Below are positions 1 through 6,738 of a DNA stretch of 11,826 nt, one piece after another. Made by a program: the position numbers and the translations under genes. The stretch's first letter is position 1, and every line of letters begins with the position of its first letter. Origin of the DNA: an uncultured Candidatus Saccharibacteria bacterium (lineage in GTDB: Bacteria > Patescibacteriota > Saccharimonadia > Saccharimonadales > Saccharimonadaceae); contig CALHQH010000004.1 of NCBI GenBank assembly GCA_938036625.1, positions 1 through 11,826 of the forward strand, in the 5' to 3' direction. The notes beneath the pieces were generated by a model. It saw only the letters and a program-made list of their open reading frames with translations, was not told where the DNA came from and ran no database searches.

Positions 1-321
1 GACGAGGACGATGCCGCGGCCTTGCTTGACCTTGGGGATGTCGGCAGCAGCCACGTACACGCGGCGGCCTGGCTTAGACACCCGGGCCAGCTCGGTAAAG
101 GCTGGGCTCTCGCCAGCGCGGTTGATGGTGACGACTAACGTACCGCGCGGCTTGCCATCCTCTACGGTAGCACCTGCCAGGTAGTGATTCTTGACCAATT
201 GCTCGGCCACAACTTGCTTGAGCTTGCTGGTGGGCACACGGACTTCTGTCTTGCCAACCATCGCAGCGTTGCGGATTCGGGTGAGGAGATCCGCGATTGG
301 GTCAGTTGATTGTAAACTCAT
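1..321 (-). CDS. rpsH: 30S ribosomal protein S8, partial (C-terminus off the window)
   Basis: S8 binds 16S rRNA helix 21 in the central domain and is a primary assembly protein of the small subunit. The first 107 codons are present, running off the left edge; the family is usually about 130 residues, so roughly the last 25 are missing. The translation begins MSLQSTDPIADLLTRIRNA, the conserved S8 N-terminus, and contains the KPGRRVY motif near residue 82. The ATG at 321 has an AAGGAG Shine-Dalgarno sequence 7 bases upstream. It follows S14 after 18 bases, the widest gap in the operon. The truncation is due only to the window edge. Confidence 0.95.
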   Translation of the reverse strand, partial: MSLQSTDPIADLLTRIRNAAMVGKTEVRVPTSKLKQVVAEQLVKNHYLAGATVEDGKPRGTLVVTINRAGESPAFTELARVSKPGRRVYVAAADIPKVKQGRGIVLV

Positions 322-339
322 AACTCTATCTCCTTTCCG

Positions 340-609
340 TTACCAACTGCTCTTTGTAATGCCTGGGATTTCGCCCTTCGATGCCTTCTCACGGAAGTTG
401 ATGCGGCTCAGGCCAAAGCGGCGCATATAACCACGTGGCCGACCGCTGAGGGTGTCGCGGTTCTTCCAGCGGGTTGGGCTGGAGTTGCGCGGCAGCTTTT
501 GCAGGCCATCGAGGTCGCCCGCCGCCTTGAGCTCAGCGCGCTTGGCAGCGAATTTCTCGATCATCTTTTGGCGTTTGCGATCGCGTGCGATCATTGATTT
601 CTTAGCCAT
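340..609 (-). CDS. rpsN: 30S ribosomal protein S14, zinc-free type
   Basis: S14 sits in the head of the 30S subunit and helps its late assembly. The 89-residue product begins MAKKSMIARDRKR and ends with the family-typical GEIPGITKSSW. The conserved NRDTLSGRPRGYMRRFGLSRI stretch lies at about residues 50-70. It has no CxxC pairs, so it is the zinc-independent form and not the roughly 61-residue zinc form common in many bacteria. The Shine-Dalgarno AAGGAGGGG is formed by the last codons of L5, whose stop lies 3 bases before this start, so translation is probably coupled. Confidence 0.96.
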   Translation of the reverse strand: MAKKSMIARDRKRQKMIEKFAAKRAELKAAGDLDGLQKLPRNSSPTRWKNRDTLSGRPRGYMRRFGLSRINFREKASKGEIPGITKSSW

Positions 610-612
610 ACG

Positions 613-1194
613 CTATTTCCCCTCCTTCTCAAACGGCAGACCAAACTTCTCCAGCAGTGCCCGGCTTGCGGCTGGGCTACCCTGCTCGATGGCAATCGTC
701 ACCTGGAGGCCATGAACGATCTGCGTCTCCTCAAAGGTGAGCTCGGGGAAAATACTCTGGTCGGTGATGCCAAGGTTGTAGTTGCCACCCTTGTCGAACT
801 TGCTCCCCACGCCGTGGAAGTCGCGCACCCGCGGCAGGCTAACATTAACCAGCCGGTCGAGGAATTCGTACATCCGAGCGCCGCGCAGCGTCACACTCAC
901 GCCAATCGGCGCACCCATGCCAGCACGGATCTTAAAGCCGGCGATCGACTTCTTGGCCAAGCGATCAACCGGTGCTTGCCCAGTGATCTTGGTAATGGTA
1001 TTGCGTACCAGTTGGTGGTAGCGCTTGTCTTCTTTGTGCTTGCCGATTCCTGCGCTGACCACAATCTTCTCGAGCTTGGGCACTTGGTGCACATTGCTCA
1101 AGGCTAATTCGGCCTGGAGTTCCTTGCGGTATTGATCCAGATACAAGGCTTTCAAGCGAGGAGTCGGAGCGGCGGATGCAGTTGCCTTCGCCAT
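613..1194 (-). CDS. rplE: 50S ribosomal protein L5
   Basis: L5 anchors 5S rRNA in the central protuberance of the large subunit. The 193-residue product contains the family hallmarks VPKLEKIVVSAGIG (about residues 38-51), a TGQ.P segment, IRAGMGAPIGVSVTLRG (about 89-105), and LPRVRDFHGV followed by NYNLGI...FPE. It is about 14 residues longer than E. coli L5 because of an Ala/Thr-rich N-terminus (MAKATASAAPTPR). That start is supported by an AAGGAGG Shine-Dalgarno sequence and by the one-base TAATG overlap with the L24 stop. Confidence 0.97.
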   Translation of the reverse strand: MAKATASAAPTPRLKALYLDQYRKELQAELALSNVHQVPKLEKIVVSAGIGKHKEDKRYHQLVRNTITKITGQAPVDRLAKKSIAGFKIRAGMGAPIGVSVTLRGARMYEFLDRLVNVSLPRVRDFHGVGSKFDKGGNYNLGITDQSIFPELTFEETQIVHGLQVTIAIEQGSPAASRALLEKFGLPFEKEGK

Positions 1195-1517
1195 TAGTTG
1201 ACCTCCTTGTTGTTCAGTTGCCGAGCAACGCGTACCTTAGCGCCCTCAGCATTAATAGTATAGCCAATGCGGCTCGTCGTGCCAGCTGCTTCGTCGACAA
1301 CCAGAGCGAGCTTGCTCAGTGGCACTGGCACGTGAATCTCCTTGGTGCCACCACGTGGGTTAAGCTGGCTTGGCTTGACGTGGCGGTGGCGCAGCCCCAC
1401 ACCCTCGACCAATGCGGTCTGCTGAGCGGGGTTAACGGCCAGTACCTTGCCCGTCGTGCCTTTGTCGTCACCACTGATGATCTTGACGATATCGTCTTTT
1501 TTGATGCGCTGTGCCAT
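1194..1517 (-). CDS. rplX: 50S ribosomal protein L24
   Basis: L24 is an early assembly initiator that binds the 5' region of 23S rRNA near the exit of the peptide tunnel. The 107-residue product opens with a KOW domain (about residues 6-41, with VKIISGDDKGTTGKVL) followed by the typical VEGVGLRHRHVKPSQ.NP.GG segment and a basic tail. The length is normal for the family. Its ATG shares one base with the L14 stop and has a GGAGGT Shine-Dalgarno sequence within L14; its own stop shares one base with the L5 start. Confidence 0.96.
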   Translation of the reverse strand: MAQRIKKDDIVKIISGDDKGTTGKVLAVNPAQQTALVEGVGLRHRHVKPSQLNPRGGTKEIHVPVPLSKLALVVDEAAGTTSRIGYTINAEGAKVRVARQLNNKEVN

Positions 1518-1885
1518 TAGAGTACCTCCGGTGCCAAGCTAATGATCTTGCTGTAGCCAAGGTCGCGCAATTCGCGTGGCACAGGGCCAAAGACACGAGT
1601 TGCCTTGGGTGTCTTGTCGTCGTTGATAATGACGGCAGCGTTATCGTCGAAGCAGATGGTGCTGCCATCTTTGCGGCGGATTTGGTCGCGGGTGCGTACC
1701 ACCACTGCCTTAACGATAGACTTCTTCTTGACGTTGCCAGTCGGGCTGGCGTCTTTGACGCTAGCGACGATCACATCGCCCACCCGAGCGTAGCGACGCC
1801 GAGTACCACCCAGCACGCGGATGCAGAGAATAGACTTTGCACCACTGTTGTCTGTTACCTTAAGGCGAGATTCTTGCTGGATCAT
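1517..1885 (-). CDS. rplN: 50S ribosomal protein L14
   Basis: L14 lies at the subunit interface, forms an intersubunit bridge, and is the docking site for the silencing factor RsfS in many bacteria. The 122-residue product has the exact family length and begins MIQQESRLKVTDNSGAK. The conserved ALVVRT-type segment is present as KAVVVRTRDQIRRKDGS, followed by FDDNAAVIIN and ending RELRDLGYSKIISLAPEVL. Its start overlaps the S17 stop by four bases (ATGA), the only such overlap in this operon. The Shine-Dalgarno sequence is GAGGAGG. Confidence 0.97.
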   Translation of the reverse strand: MIQQESRLKVTDNSGAKSILCIRVLGGTRRRYARVGDVIVASVKDASPTGNVKKKSIVKAVVVRTRDQIRRKDGSTICFDDNAAVIINDDKTPKATRVFGPVPRELRDLGYSKIISLAPEVL

Positions 1886-2172
1886 GCTGCCTCCTCTTCG
1901 CCTGCGTCATCGTTTTTGAGCTCAATCGAGCCCTGCGAGCGCTTGAGCACGGCATCGAGCCGAAATGCTTTGCGCTTGCTGATCGGACGTGTCTCGATGA
2001 CCCGCACCGTATCACCAACATTAGCATCGTTTGTCTCGTCGTGAGCAGCATACTTACGGGTGACGGTGTATTGCTTGCCGTAAATAGGGTGTGTTTCGCG
2101 GCTGGTCACGGTCACCGTGATGGTCTTGTTGCCCGCGGCCGAGGAAACAACGCCGGTCAATGTCTTGGCCAT
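1882..2172 (-). CDS. rpsQ: 30S ribosomal protein S17
   Basis: S17 is a primary binder of the 5' domain of 16S rRNA with an OB fold. The 96-residue product has the family signature LTGVV.S...NKTITV near the N-terminus, HPIYGKQY, the GDTVRVIETRPISKRKAFRL segment (about residues 53-72), and an acidic C-terminal tail (DDAGEEEAA) that is longer than the E. coli protein. It ends in TGA, shared with the L14 ATG, which shows that TGA is read as stop in this genome. The start shares one base with the L29 stop. Confidence 0.96.
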   Translation of the reverse strand: MAKTLTGVVSSAAGNKTITVTVTSRETHPIYGKQYTVTRKYAAHDETNDANVGDTVRVIETRPISKRKAFRLDAVLKRSQGSIELKNDDAGEEEAA

Positions 2173-2375
2173 TAGTTTGTTCCTTTCCGCTGATTAATTT
2201 CCGTTAGTATCTGCGCAATCTCTCGGCGATATACACCAAGGATCCGCGGATTGGCGAGCTCACCTGCCCGGTGGCCACGCTGGGCCTCAAGCAGGTCGGC
2301 GCGCTTGGCAGCCAGCTCTTGCTGGAGTGTCTCGAGGCTCTTGACCTCTGTTGCAGGGACTGCATTCTCTGCCAT
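2172..2375 (-). CDS. rpmC: 50S ribosomal protein L29
   Basis: L29 is a small two-helix protein next to L23 at the tunnel exit, close to where trigger factor and SRP dock. The 67-residue product has the antiparallel coiled coil (LETLQQELAAKRADLLEAQ, then RILGVYRREIAQILTEIN) around the family-typical region; normal size is 60-70. It carries a short Ala-rich N-terminal lead (MAENAVPATEV). The Shine-Dalgarno sequence is GAGGAGG, 2 bases separate it from the L16 stop, and its own stop overlaps the S17 start by one base. Confidence 0.94.
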   Translation of the reverse strand: MAENAVPATEVKSLETLQQELAAKRADLLEAQRGHRAGELANPRILGVYRREIAQILTEINQRKGTN

Positions 2376-2377
2376 CG

Positions 2378-2791
2378 CTAGGCCTCCTCTTTCTTAATAA
2401 AGCGTGTCTTGACAGGCAGCTTGTGGCTCGCCAGGCGCATTGCCTCGCGGGCGACATCCTCTGGCACACCCTTCATTTCAAACATCACGGTGCCATTCTT
2501 GACCTTCGCAACAAAGAACTCAGGGTTGCCCTTGCCGCCACCCATCTTCAGACCCAGTGGCTTGCGACTCACCGGGGTATGTGGGAAGATACGGATCCAG
2601 ATCTTACCACCACGCTTGACGTAGCGGGTCATTGCCTGGCGGGCTGCCTCAATCTGGCGGCTTGTGACGCGCTCGTTGCTCAGGCTCTGCAGGCCATAGT
2701 CACCAAAGGCAATGTAGTTGCCCCGTGTGGCGTTGCCTCGGTTCTTGCCAATGCGGACTTTGCGAAATTTCGTTTTCTTTGGTAGTAACAT
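2378..2791 (-). CDS. rplP: 50S ribosomal protein L16
   Basis: L16 contacts the A-site tRNA elbow in the large subunit and is added late in assembly. The 137-residue product begins MLLPKKTKFRKVRIGKNRGNATRGN, a strongly conserved family start, and contains WIRIFPHTPVSRKPLGLKMGGGKGNPEFFVAKV at about residues 65-97. The residue aligned with E. coli Arg81, which is hydroxylated by YcfD/RoxA, is Lys here (GLKMG instead of VRMG), so that modification is not expected. The start shares one base with the S3 stop and has an AAAGGAG Shine-Dalgarno sequence. Confidence 0.97.
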   Translation of the reverse strand: MLLPKKTKFRKVRIGKNRGNATRGNYIAFGDYGLQSLSNERVTSRQIEAARQAMTRYVKRGGKIWIRIFPHTPVSRKPLGLKMGGGKGNPEFFVAKVKNGTVMFEMKGVPEDVAREAMRLASHKLPVKTRFIKKEEA

Positions 2792-3432
2792 TACTTCGCA
2801 CTCCTTTCACCCTTATAGATCCAGACCTTGACGCCGACAATACCAACGCCAGGGCAGTTGGCCCGCGCGGTGTGGAAGTCGATATCGGCCCGCAAGGTGT
2901 GCAGTGGCACCGAGCCCTCGATCACCTTCTCGCGGCGTGCCATCTCGGCGTTGTTGAGCCGGCCGGCTACCTCGATGCGGATACCCTTTGCACCACTATT
3001 CATGGTGTTTTGGGCAGCCATCTTGACGGCGCGGCGGAAGTTGGCGCGGCGCTCGAGCTGGCGAGCGATATTCTCCGACACCAGCTTGGCGCTGAGCTCT
3101 GGCCGACGAACCTCCTCAATGTTGATGCGTACTGGCAAGCTGGTGATCTTCTCGATCTGTCGCTTGAGCTCTGTCACGCCAGCCCCACCGCGGCCAATTA
3201 CCACACCAGCCTTGGCAGTGTGAATTGCGATGGTAATCTGGTTTGGGCTGCGCTCAATCTCGATCCGGTCAATCGTTGGCCGGCTTGCATAGCGAGCTTC
3301 GATCAGCTCACGGATTTTGATGTCTTCTGCCAACCAAGCCGCAAAGTCGCGCTTGTTTTGGCCAAACCAACGCGAGCTCCAATTTTTGTGGACTTGGAGG
3401 CGGAAACTGACTGGGTTTACTTTTTGGCCCAT
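2791..3432 (-). CDS. rpsC: 30S ribosomal protein S3
   Basis: S3 lines the mRNA entry channel and contributes to ribosomal helicase activity. The 213-residue product starts MGQKVNPVSFRL, has a type-II KH domain with its GRGG loop at residues 80-83, and ends HTLRADIDFHTA...GVGIVGVKVWIYKGE, the typical S3 C-domain. The pair of arginines after Phe132 (Arg133, Arg134) corresponds to the E. coli helicase residues Arg131/132. It lacks the extra C-terminal tail of the 233-residue E. coli protein. It starts immediately after the L22 stop with an AAAGGAG Shine-Dalgarno sequence. Confidence 0.97.
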   Translation of the reverse strand: MGQKVNPVSFRLQVHKNWSSRWFGQNKRDFAAWLAEDIKIRELIEARYASRPTIDRIEIERSPNQITIAIHTAKAGVVIGRGGAGVTELKRQIEKITSLPVRINIEEVRRPELSAKLVSENIARQLERRANFRRAVKMAAQNTMNSGAKGIRIEVAGRLNNAEMARREKVIEGSVPLHTLRADIDFHTARANCPGVGIVGVKVWIYKGERSAK

Positions 3433-3867
3433 TTAGTTGTCTCCTTTCTTGGCTGTATCGGTTGCTTTGGCGGGTGCCTTCTTGACCTGCTTCTCTACGC
3501 CACTCACCTCAACCAAGATATGGCTCGAACGCTTCTGGAATGGCTGAGCTCGGCCGCGGCTGGCCGGCTTGTAGCGGCGCAGGCGTGGGCCAGCAGTTAC
3601 ACTGAGGCTGTGAATGTGCAAGCTGCGTGGGTCAAGGCCATGGTTGTTGATGGCGTTGGCTTGGGCGCTGGCGATTGCCTTCTTGACGGGCAATGCAGCG
3701 CGGCGCGGGGTGTGGTCAAGAATGACCAGCGCATCGGCCACACTGCGGCCACGCACCAGGCTGGCAACAATGCTTACCTTGCGCGGGGTCTGGTCTATAC
3801 CCTTGATGTGCGCCCGAACGATGGCTGGTGCATCGCTTGACCCCTGTTGTGTCTGTGATGCGGCCAT
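3433..3867 (-). CDS. rplV: 50S ribosomal protein L22
   Basis: L22 spans the large subunit, and its beta-hairpin forms part of the peptide tunnel constriction where macrolides act. The 144-residue product is longer than the 110 residues of E. coli. The core starts at about residue 16 (IVRAHIKGIDQTPRKVSIVASLVRG), and the tunnel hairpin is at about 93-117 (GPRLRRYKPASRGRAQPF then KRSSHI). There is a 15-residue N-terminal lead rich in Gln/Ser and a Lys/Ala-rich tail from about 125. The start is supported by an AAAGGA Shine-Dalgarno sequence and a one-base overlap with the S19 stop. Confidence 0.96.
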   Translation of the reverse strand: MAASQTQQGSSDAPAIVRAHIKGIDQTPRKVSIVASLVRGRSVADALVILDHTPRRAALPVKKAIASAQANAINNHGLDPRSLHIHSLSVTAGPRLRRYKPASRGRAQPFQKRSSHILVEVSGVEKQVKKAPAKATDTAKKGDN

Positions 3868-4133
3868 TACTTCTTATCCTTTCCACCGTGCTTGCGGAAC
3901 TTACGGGTTGGGCTAAACTCACCGAGCTTGTGGCCAACCATGTTTTCTGTAATCAGCACCGGCACATGCACCCGACCATTGTGCACCGCGAAGGTGAACC
4001 CCACCATCTCTGGCGTGATCGTGCTGCTGCGGGCCCAGGTCTTTATCACGGTGCGGTCGCCAACTTTCAGCGCTGCCACTTTTTTGGCAAGCTTCGCGTC
4101 GACGAATGGGCCTTTTTTGAGTGAACGACTCAT
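3867..4133 (-). CDS. rpsS: 30S ribosomal protein S19
   Basis: S19 is in the head of the 30S subunit, pairs with S13, and contacts A-site tRNA. The 88-residue product begins MSRSLKKGPFVDAKL and contains TWARSSTITPEMVGFTFAVHNG and VPV.ITENMVGHKLGEFSPTR, the classic S19 signature, ending in the basic FRKHGGKDKK tail. Length is normal. A purine-rich GAGGAAGAGG sequence precedes the ATG, and the L2 stop lies 2 bases away. Confidence 0.97.
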   Translation of the reverse strand: MSRSLKKGPFVDAKLAKKVAALKVGDRTVIKTWARSSTITPEMVGFTFAVHNGRVHVPVLITENMVGHKLGEFSPTRKFRKHGGKDKK

Positions 4134-4135
4134 AA

Positions 4136-4972
4136 TTACCTCTTCCTCTTAGCTTCGTGACGACTGCGGACAATCATCTTATTAGTTGATTTGCGGCGGC
4201 GGGTCTTGAAGCCAATTGCTGGCTTGCCCCACGGCGTCTTCGGGATGCGGCCAGGGCCGGTCTTGCCTTCACCACCACCCATTGGGTGATCGGCTGGGTT
4301 CATGGCCTTACCGTGGACACTTGGGCGCCACCCCATGCGGCGGCGGCGACCGGCCGAGCCGAGCTTAACATTCTGGTGCTGGACGTTACCCACCACACCA
4401 ATGCTGGCTTCGCACTCGAGGCGGAACTTGCGCACCTCACTGCTAGGCATCCGCACCATGGCGTAGCCGTCTTCTTTGGCCATGAGCTGGGCTTTAGTAC
4501 CAGCGCTGCGTACCATTTGAGCACCCTTACCGTGGTTGATCTCGATGGCGTAGATCTGGCTACCAACCGGGATGTTAGCCAGTGGCATGCGGTTGCTCGC
4601 CTCGATTGGCGCATCGGCACCAGTCTGGAGCACTTTGCCCTTGGTCATTTGGGTGTCGGCCAAGATGTAGTGGTAGAGACCGTGCTGATCCTTCACGCGG
4701 GCAATGCGGGCACTGCGGTTTGGATCGTACTCAATCTCCTCTACCGTCAGCGTCAAGCCGGCGGCCAAGCGATGGTCGAGCAAGCGGTAGTGCCGCTTGA
4801 CGCCACCACCGCGATGCCGGACGGTGATCTTACCAGTGTTATTGCGACCAGCCTTCTGCTTACCAGCCTTGACAAGACTCTTGAGCGGCTTGCGAGTCGT
4901 CACATCGCTCAGATCCTGCGATGTCATGCCGCGGCGGGCGGGAGTGGTTGGGTTGTACTGCTTAATCGGCAT
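4136..4972 (-). CDS. rplB: 50S ribosomal protein L2
   Basis: L2 is one of the most conserved ribosomal proteins; it supports subunit joining and the peptidyl-transferase centre. The 278-residue product has the N-terminal RNA-binding part with GRNNTGKITVRHRGGGVKRHYR (about 42-63), an OB/SH3 core, and the C-terminal stretch with NPADHPMGGGEG. The key histidine falls at residue 229, the same number as the functionally important E. coli His229. The basic C-terminus (RSRHEAKRKR) is typical. Its start shares one base with the L23 stop and has an AAGGAGG Shine-Dalgarno sequence. Confidence 0.98.
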   Translation of the reverse strand: MPIKQYNPTTPARRGMTSQDLSDVTTRKPLKSLVKAGKQKAGRNNTGKITVRHRGGGVKRHYRLLDHRLAAGLTLTVEEIEYDPNRSARIARVKDQHGLYHYILADTQMTKGKVLQTGADAPIEASNRMPLANIPVGSQIYAIEINHGKGAQMVRSAGTKAQLMAKEDGYAMVRMPSSEVRKFRLECEASIGVVGNVQHQNVKLGSAGRRRRMGWRPSVHGKAMNPADHPMGGGEGKTGPGRIPKTPWGKPAIGFKTRRRKSTNKMIVRSRHEAKRKR

Positions 4973-5307
4973 TACTTATCCTCCTTCTGCTCTGTTTGCG
5001 GCTGTTGCTCTTCGGTCTCAAACACCTTAATCTCGCCTTCACTCAAGCGAACATACGCCTTCTTGCTATCGTGGCGGTGTGTGGTGCCTGGGTAGCGGCG
5101 CTTGCCCCGGCTGTAGCGAATAGCTTTGCCGCTTTGCACAGCGGTGGTAACATTAGCTACCTTAGTGCCATCGTACTGTGCCTCAACGGCTGCAGCAATC
5201 TGCTGCTTGTTAGCCGACAGCGGCACATCAAAGATGTAGGTGTTTTGGCTCGTGATGAGCCGGTAGGATTTTTCGGTGGCGCGGGGAGTGACTAATACGA
5301 GTTGCAT
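4972..5307 (-). CDS. rplW: 50S ribosomal protein L23
   Basis: L23 sits at the peptide exit and is the docking site for trigger factor and SRP. The 111-residue product contains RATEKSYRL at the start, YIFDVPLSANKQQIAAAVEAQYD (the family N-terminal fold) and a basic loop GKAIRYSRGKRRYPG at about 61-75. The last 20 or so residues form an acidic Glu/Gln tail (FETEEQQPQTEQKEDK) absent from E. coli L23. It starts directly after the L4 stop with a CAGGAGG Shine-Dalgarno sequence. Confidence 0.96.
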   Translation of the reverse strand: MQLVLVTPRATEKSYRLITSQNTYIFDVPLSANKQQIAAAVEAQYDGTKVANVTTAVQSGKAIRYSRGKRRYPGTTHRHDSKKAYVRLSEGEIKVFETEEQQPQTEQKEDK

Positions 5308-5928
5308 TTATTTGTCCTCCTGTGCGAGCCACGCCGTAATAACATCCAGCGCCTGAGGCGACAGGACGATATGGTCGGCATTAAGAATGTAATAGACATT
5401 GAGATACATCGCACTCACAGCCAGTACCTGCTGGAGGTTAGCCGTGGAGCGAATCAGCTCGGGCGACTTCTCGCCAGCGACGAGCAGCACTTTGCGCTCG
5501 AGCTTGAACTGGCGGAGGAACGCCGCAGCGTCTTTGGTCTTGCCAGTTACCTTGTCCTCAAAGGGCAAGACCTGGATCTTGCCAGCCTGCTGAGCCAGTG
5601 TGAGAGCTTGGCGGATAGCGACACGTTTGCTAGTCTTAGACAACTTCTTACGGTAATTTTCATTACCGCGTGGGCCAAAGACTACACCACCGCCCCGCCA
5701 AATTGGGTTGCGGATACTGCCGAAGCGAGCTCGGCCAGTGCCCTTCTGCCGCCATGGTTTCTTGCCACCACCGCGGACTTCGCCCCGCTGCAAGGTGGTT
5801 GCACTTGCCTGGCGGGCGTTTGCCAAGAATGCGTCGTAAGCGAGCTTGAGCAGCTCGTGATTCGGCACATCGACACCGAAGACGCTAGTTGGCAAGGTTG
5901 CTTTTGCTGGCTTAGTAGATTCAGCCAT
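5308..5928 (-). CDS. rplD: 50S ribosomal protein L4
   Basis: L4 shapes the tunnel constriction together with L22; in E. coli it also represses its own operon by binding the S10 leader. The 206-residue product has the conserved extended loop RGEVRGGGKKPWRQKGTGRARFG (about residues 48-70) followed by PIWRGGGVVFGP, and a Rossmann-like C-terminal half (KVLLVAGE... LNVYYILNADHIVLS). Length matches the family (about 201-210). The start overlaps the L3 stop by one base and has an AGGAGGT Shine-Dalgarno sequence. Whether this L4 is a regulator here is not known, but a structured leader lies upstream of L3. Confidence 0.97.
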   Translation of the reverse strand: MAESTKPAKATLPTSVFGVDVPNHELLKLAYDAFLANARQASATTLQRGEVRGGGKKPWRQKGTGRARFGSIRNPIWRGGGVVFGPRGNENYRKKLSKTSKRVAIRQALTLAQQAGKIQVLPFEDKVTGKTKDAAAFLRQFKLERKVLLVAGEKSPELIRSTANLQQVLAVSAMYLNVYYILNADHIVLSPQALDVITAWLAQEDK

Positions 5929-6539
5929 TACTTAGCACCTCCTAGGATAATTAAGCCCTTCTTCGGGCCTGGGACAGCGCCTTTGACACCAATCAAGTTA
6001 TCCTCAGCCGAGATAAACTCAACCGTCAGATTCTTGACAGTGACACGCTCGTGGCCCATCTGGCCCGCCATGCGCTTCCCTTTGAAAATCTTTTGTGGGT
6101 ACATGCTACCGATCGAACCGACCTTACGCGTGTTACCCTTACCACCGTGGGTTTTGCGGTGGCGCTTGAAGTTGTGCCGCTTGATCGTACCAGCCCAACC
6201 TTTACCTTTGCTGATGCCCGTGACATCCACGACATCGCCGAGCGCAAACTCCGTAACGCTCCATGTGTCGCCCACCTTGACATCGCCAAGGTCGTCGACA
6301 CGAAATTCCCGAATATGCTTCGGGGTGACACCGGCTGGCTTCACATGCCCAGCCACGGCCTTGCTCAGGTTCTTACCCGCACCATACGCCACCTGCACTG
6401 CGTTGTAGCCGTCTGTCTCGACGGACTTGACCTGAGTCGCAGCGACAGGCCCAGCCTGGATAAGCGTGACAGGAATCGTCGTGCCATCCTGGCTGATGAT
6501 TTGGGTCATACCAATCTTGGTACCGAGAAGTGCTTTCAT
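5928..6539 (-). CDS. rplC: 50S ribosomal protein L3, first gene of the operon
   Basis: L3 is an early 23S rRNA binder whose long loop reaches the peptidyl-transferase centre. The 203-residue product begins MKALLGTKIGMTQ and carries GKGWAGTIKRHNFKRH, THGG, GSIGSMYPQKIFKGKRMAGQMG and VKGAVPGPKKG, all standard L3 landmarks. In E. coli the loop reads GSIGQNQTPG and Gln150 is methylated by PrmB; here the segment is one residue shorter and has no Gln at that place. An AGAGGG Shine-Dalgarno-like sequence lies 4 bases before the ATG. It is the first gene of the cluster: S10 does not precede it, and a leader of about 130 bases does. Confidence 0.97.
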   Translation of the reverse strand: MKALLGTKIGMTQIISQDGTTIPVTLIQAGPVAATQVKSVETDGYNAVQVAYGAGKNLSKAVAGHVKPAGVTPKHIREFRVDDLGDVKVGDTWSVTEFALGDVVDVTGISKGKGWAGTIKRHNFKRHRKTHGGKGNTRKVGSIGSMYPQKIFKGKRMAGQMGHERVTVKNLTVEFISAEDNLIGVKGAVPGPKKGLIILGGAK

Positions 6540-6581
6540 TGCCCTCTTGCTCCCATGTAAAATCCCCGGCGACTAGCAGTA

Positions 6582-6625
6582 TCTTGGCACCAGCGCTGCG
6601 TGGCTACACGCTTTGCTGGCCAAGA
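6582..6625 (-). promoter_or_regulatory. Structured leader RNA stem-loop upstream of L3
   Basis: On the minus strand this segment can fold into one long three-tier hairpin. The outer stem is 7 bp (TCTTGGC with GCCAAGA, plus-strand 6582-6588 and 6619-6625). After a two-base bulge comes a 4-bp stem (CAGC with GCTG, 6591-6594 and 6615-6618). After a 3x3 internal loop comes a 5-bp stem (GCGTG with CACGC, 6598-6602 and 6607-6611) closed by a 4-base loop. It lies about 42-85 bases upstream of the L3 start within the predicted leader. Its position suggests a ribosomal-protein autoregulatory site, but the ligand is unknown. Confidence 0.55.
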
Positions 6626-6678
6626 CTTACCAATTCGTCCTGGGATGAGTTGCTATTACGTAATAAATTACAGCTACC

Positions 6679-6708
6679 ATAGTACCATAGAATGGGGCGA
6701 GAAAGCAA
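6679..6708 (-). promoter_or_regulatory. Probable promoter of the L3-S8 ribosomal operon
   Basis: On the minus strand there is an extended -10 (TGG then TACTAT at 6679-6684) and a weak -35 (TTGCTT at 6703-6708) with an 18-base spacer. Transcription would start near 6672, giving a leader of about 130 bases before the L3 ATG. It is the best match in the gap. The -35 agrees with consensus only in TTG, so the extended -10 carries the call. Confidence 0.5.
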
Positions 6709-6738
6709 GAGACCAACACACTAGAGTGCCAGTCTCTT
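6707..6738. repeat. Two-tier inverted repeat next to the L3 promoter
   Basis: Outer arms AAGAGAC (6707-6713) and GTCTCTT (6732-6738) enclose inner arms CACT (6719-6722) and AGTG (6725-6728). It lies between the 3' end of the lipoprotein gene and the ribosomal promoter and overlaps the edge of the proposed -35. On the minus strand it is followed only by a mixed pyrimidine stretch, not a clean U-run, so it is at best a weak terminator; an operator role is also possible. The rest of the 6740-6883 gap shows no convincing gene. Confidence 0.4.

Noticed and set aside
2725..3840. Long plus-strand open frame (371 codons) antisense to L16, S3 and L22
   Set aside because: It is exactly opposite well-supported ribosomal genes, resembles no family, and such antisense frames arise from the codon bias of highly expressed genes.
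5302..6408. Long plus-strand open frame (368 codons) antisense to L4 and L3
   Set aside because: Same reason: shadow of two clear ribosomal genes, with no own start signal.
6630..6680. Possible 17-codon leader peptide upstream of L3 (ATG at 6680)
   Set aside because: Its start codon overlaps the proposed -10 and there is no clear ribosome site, so it is unlikely to be transcribed from that promoter.
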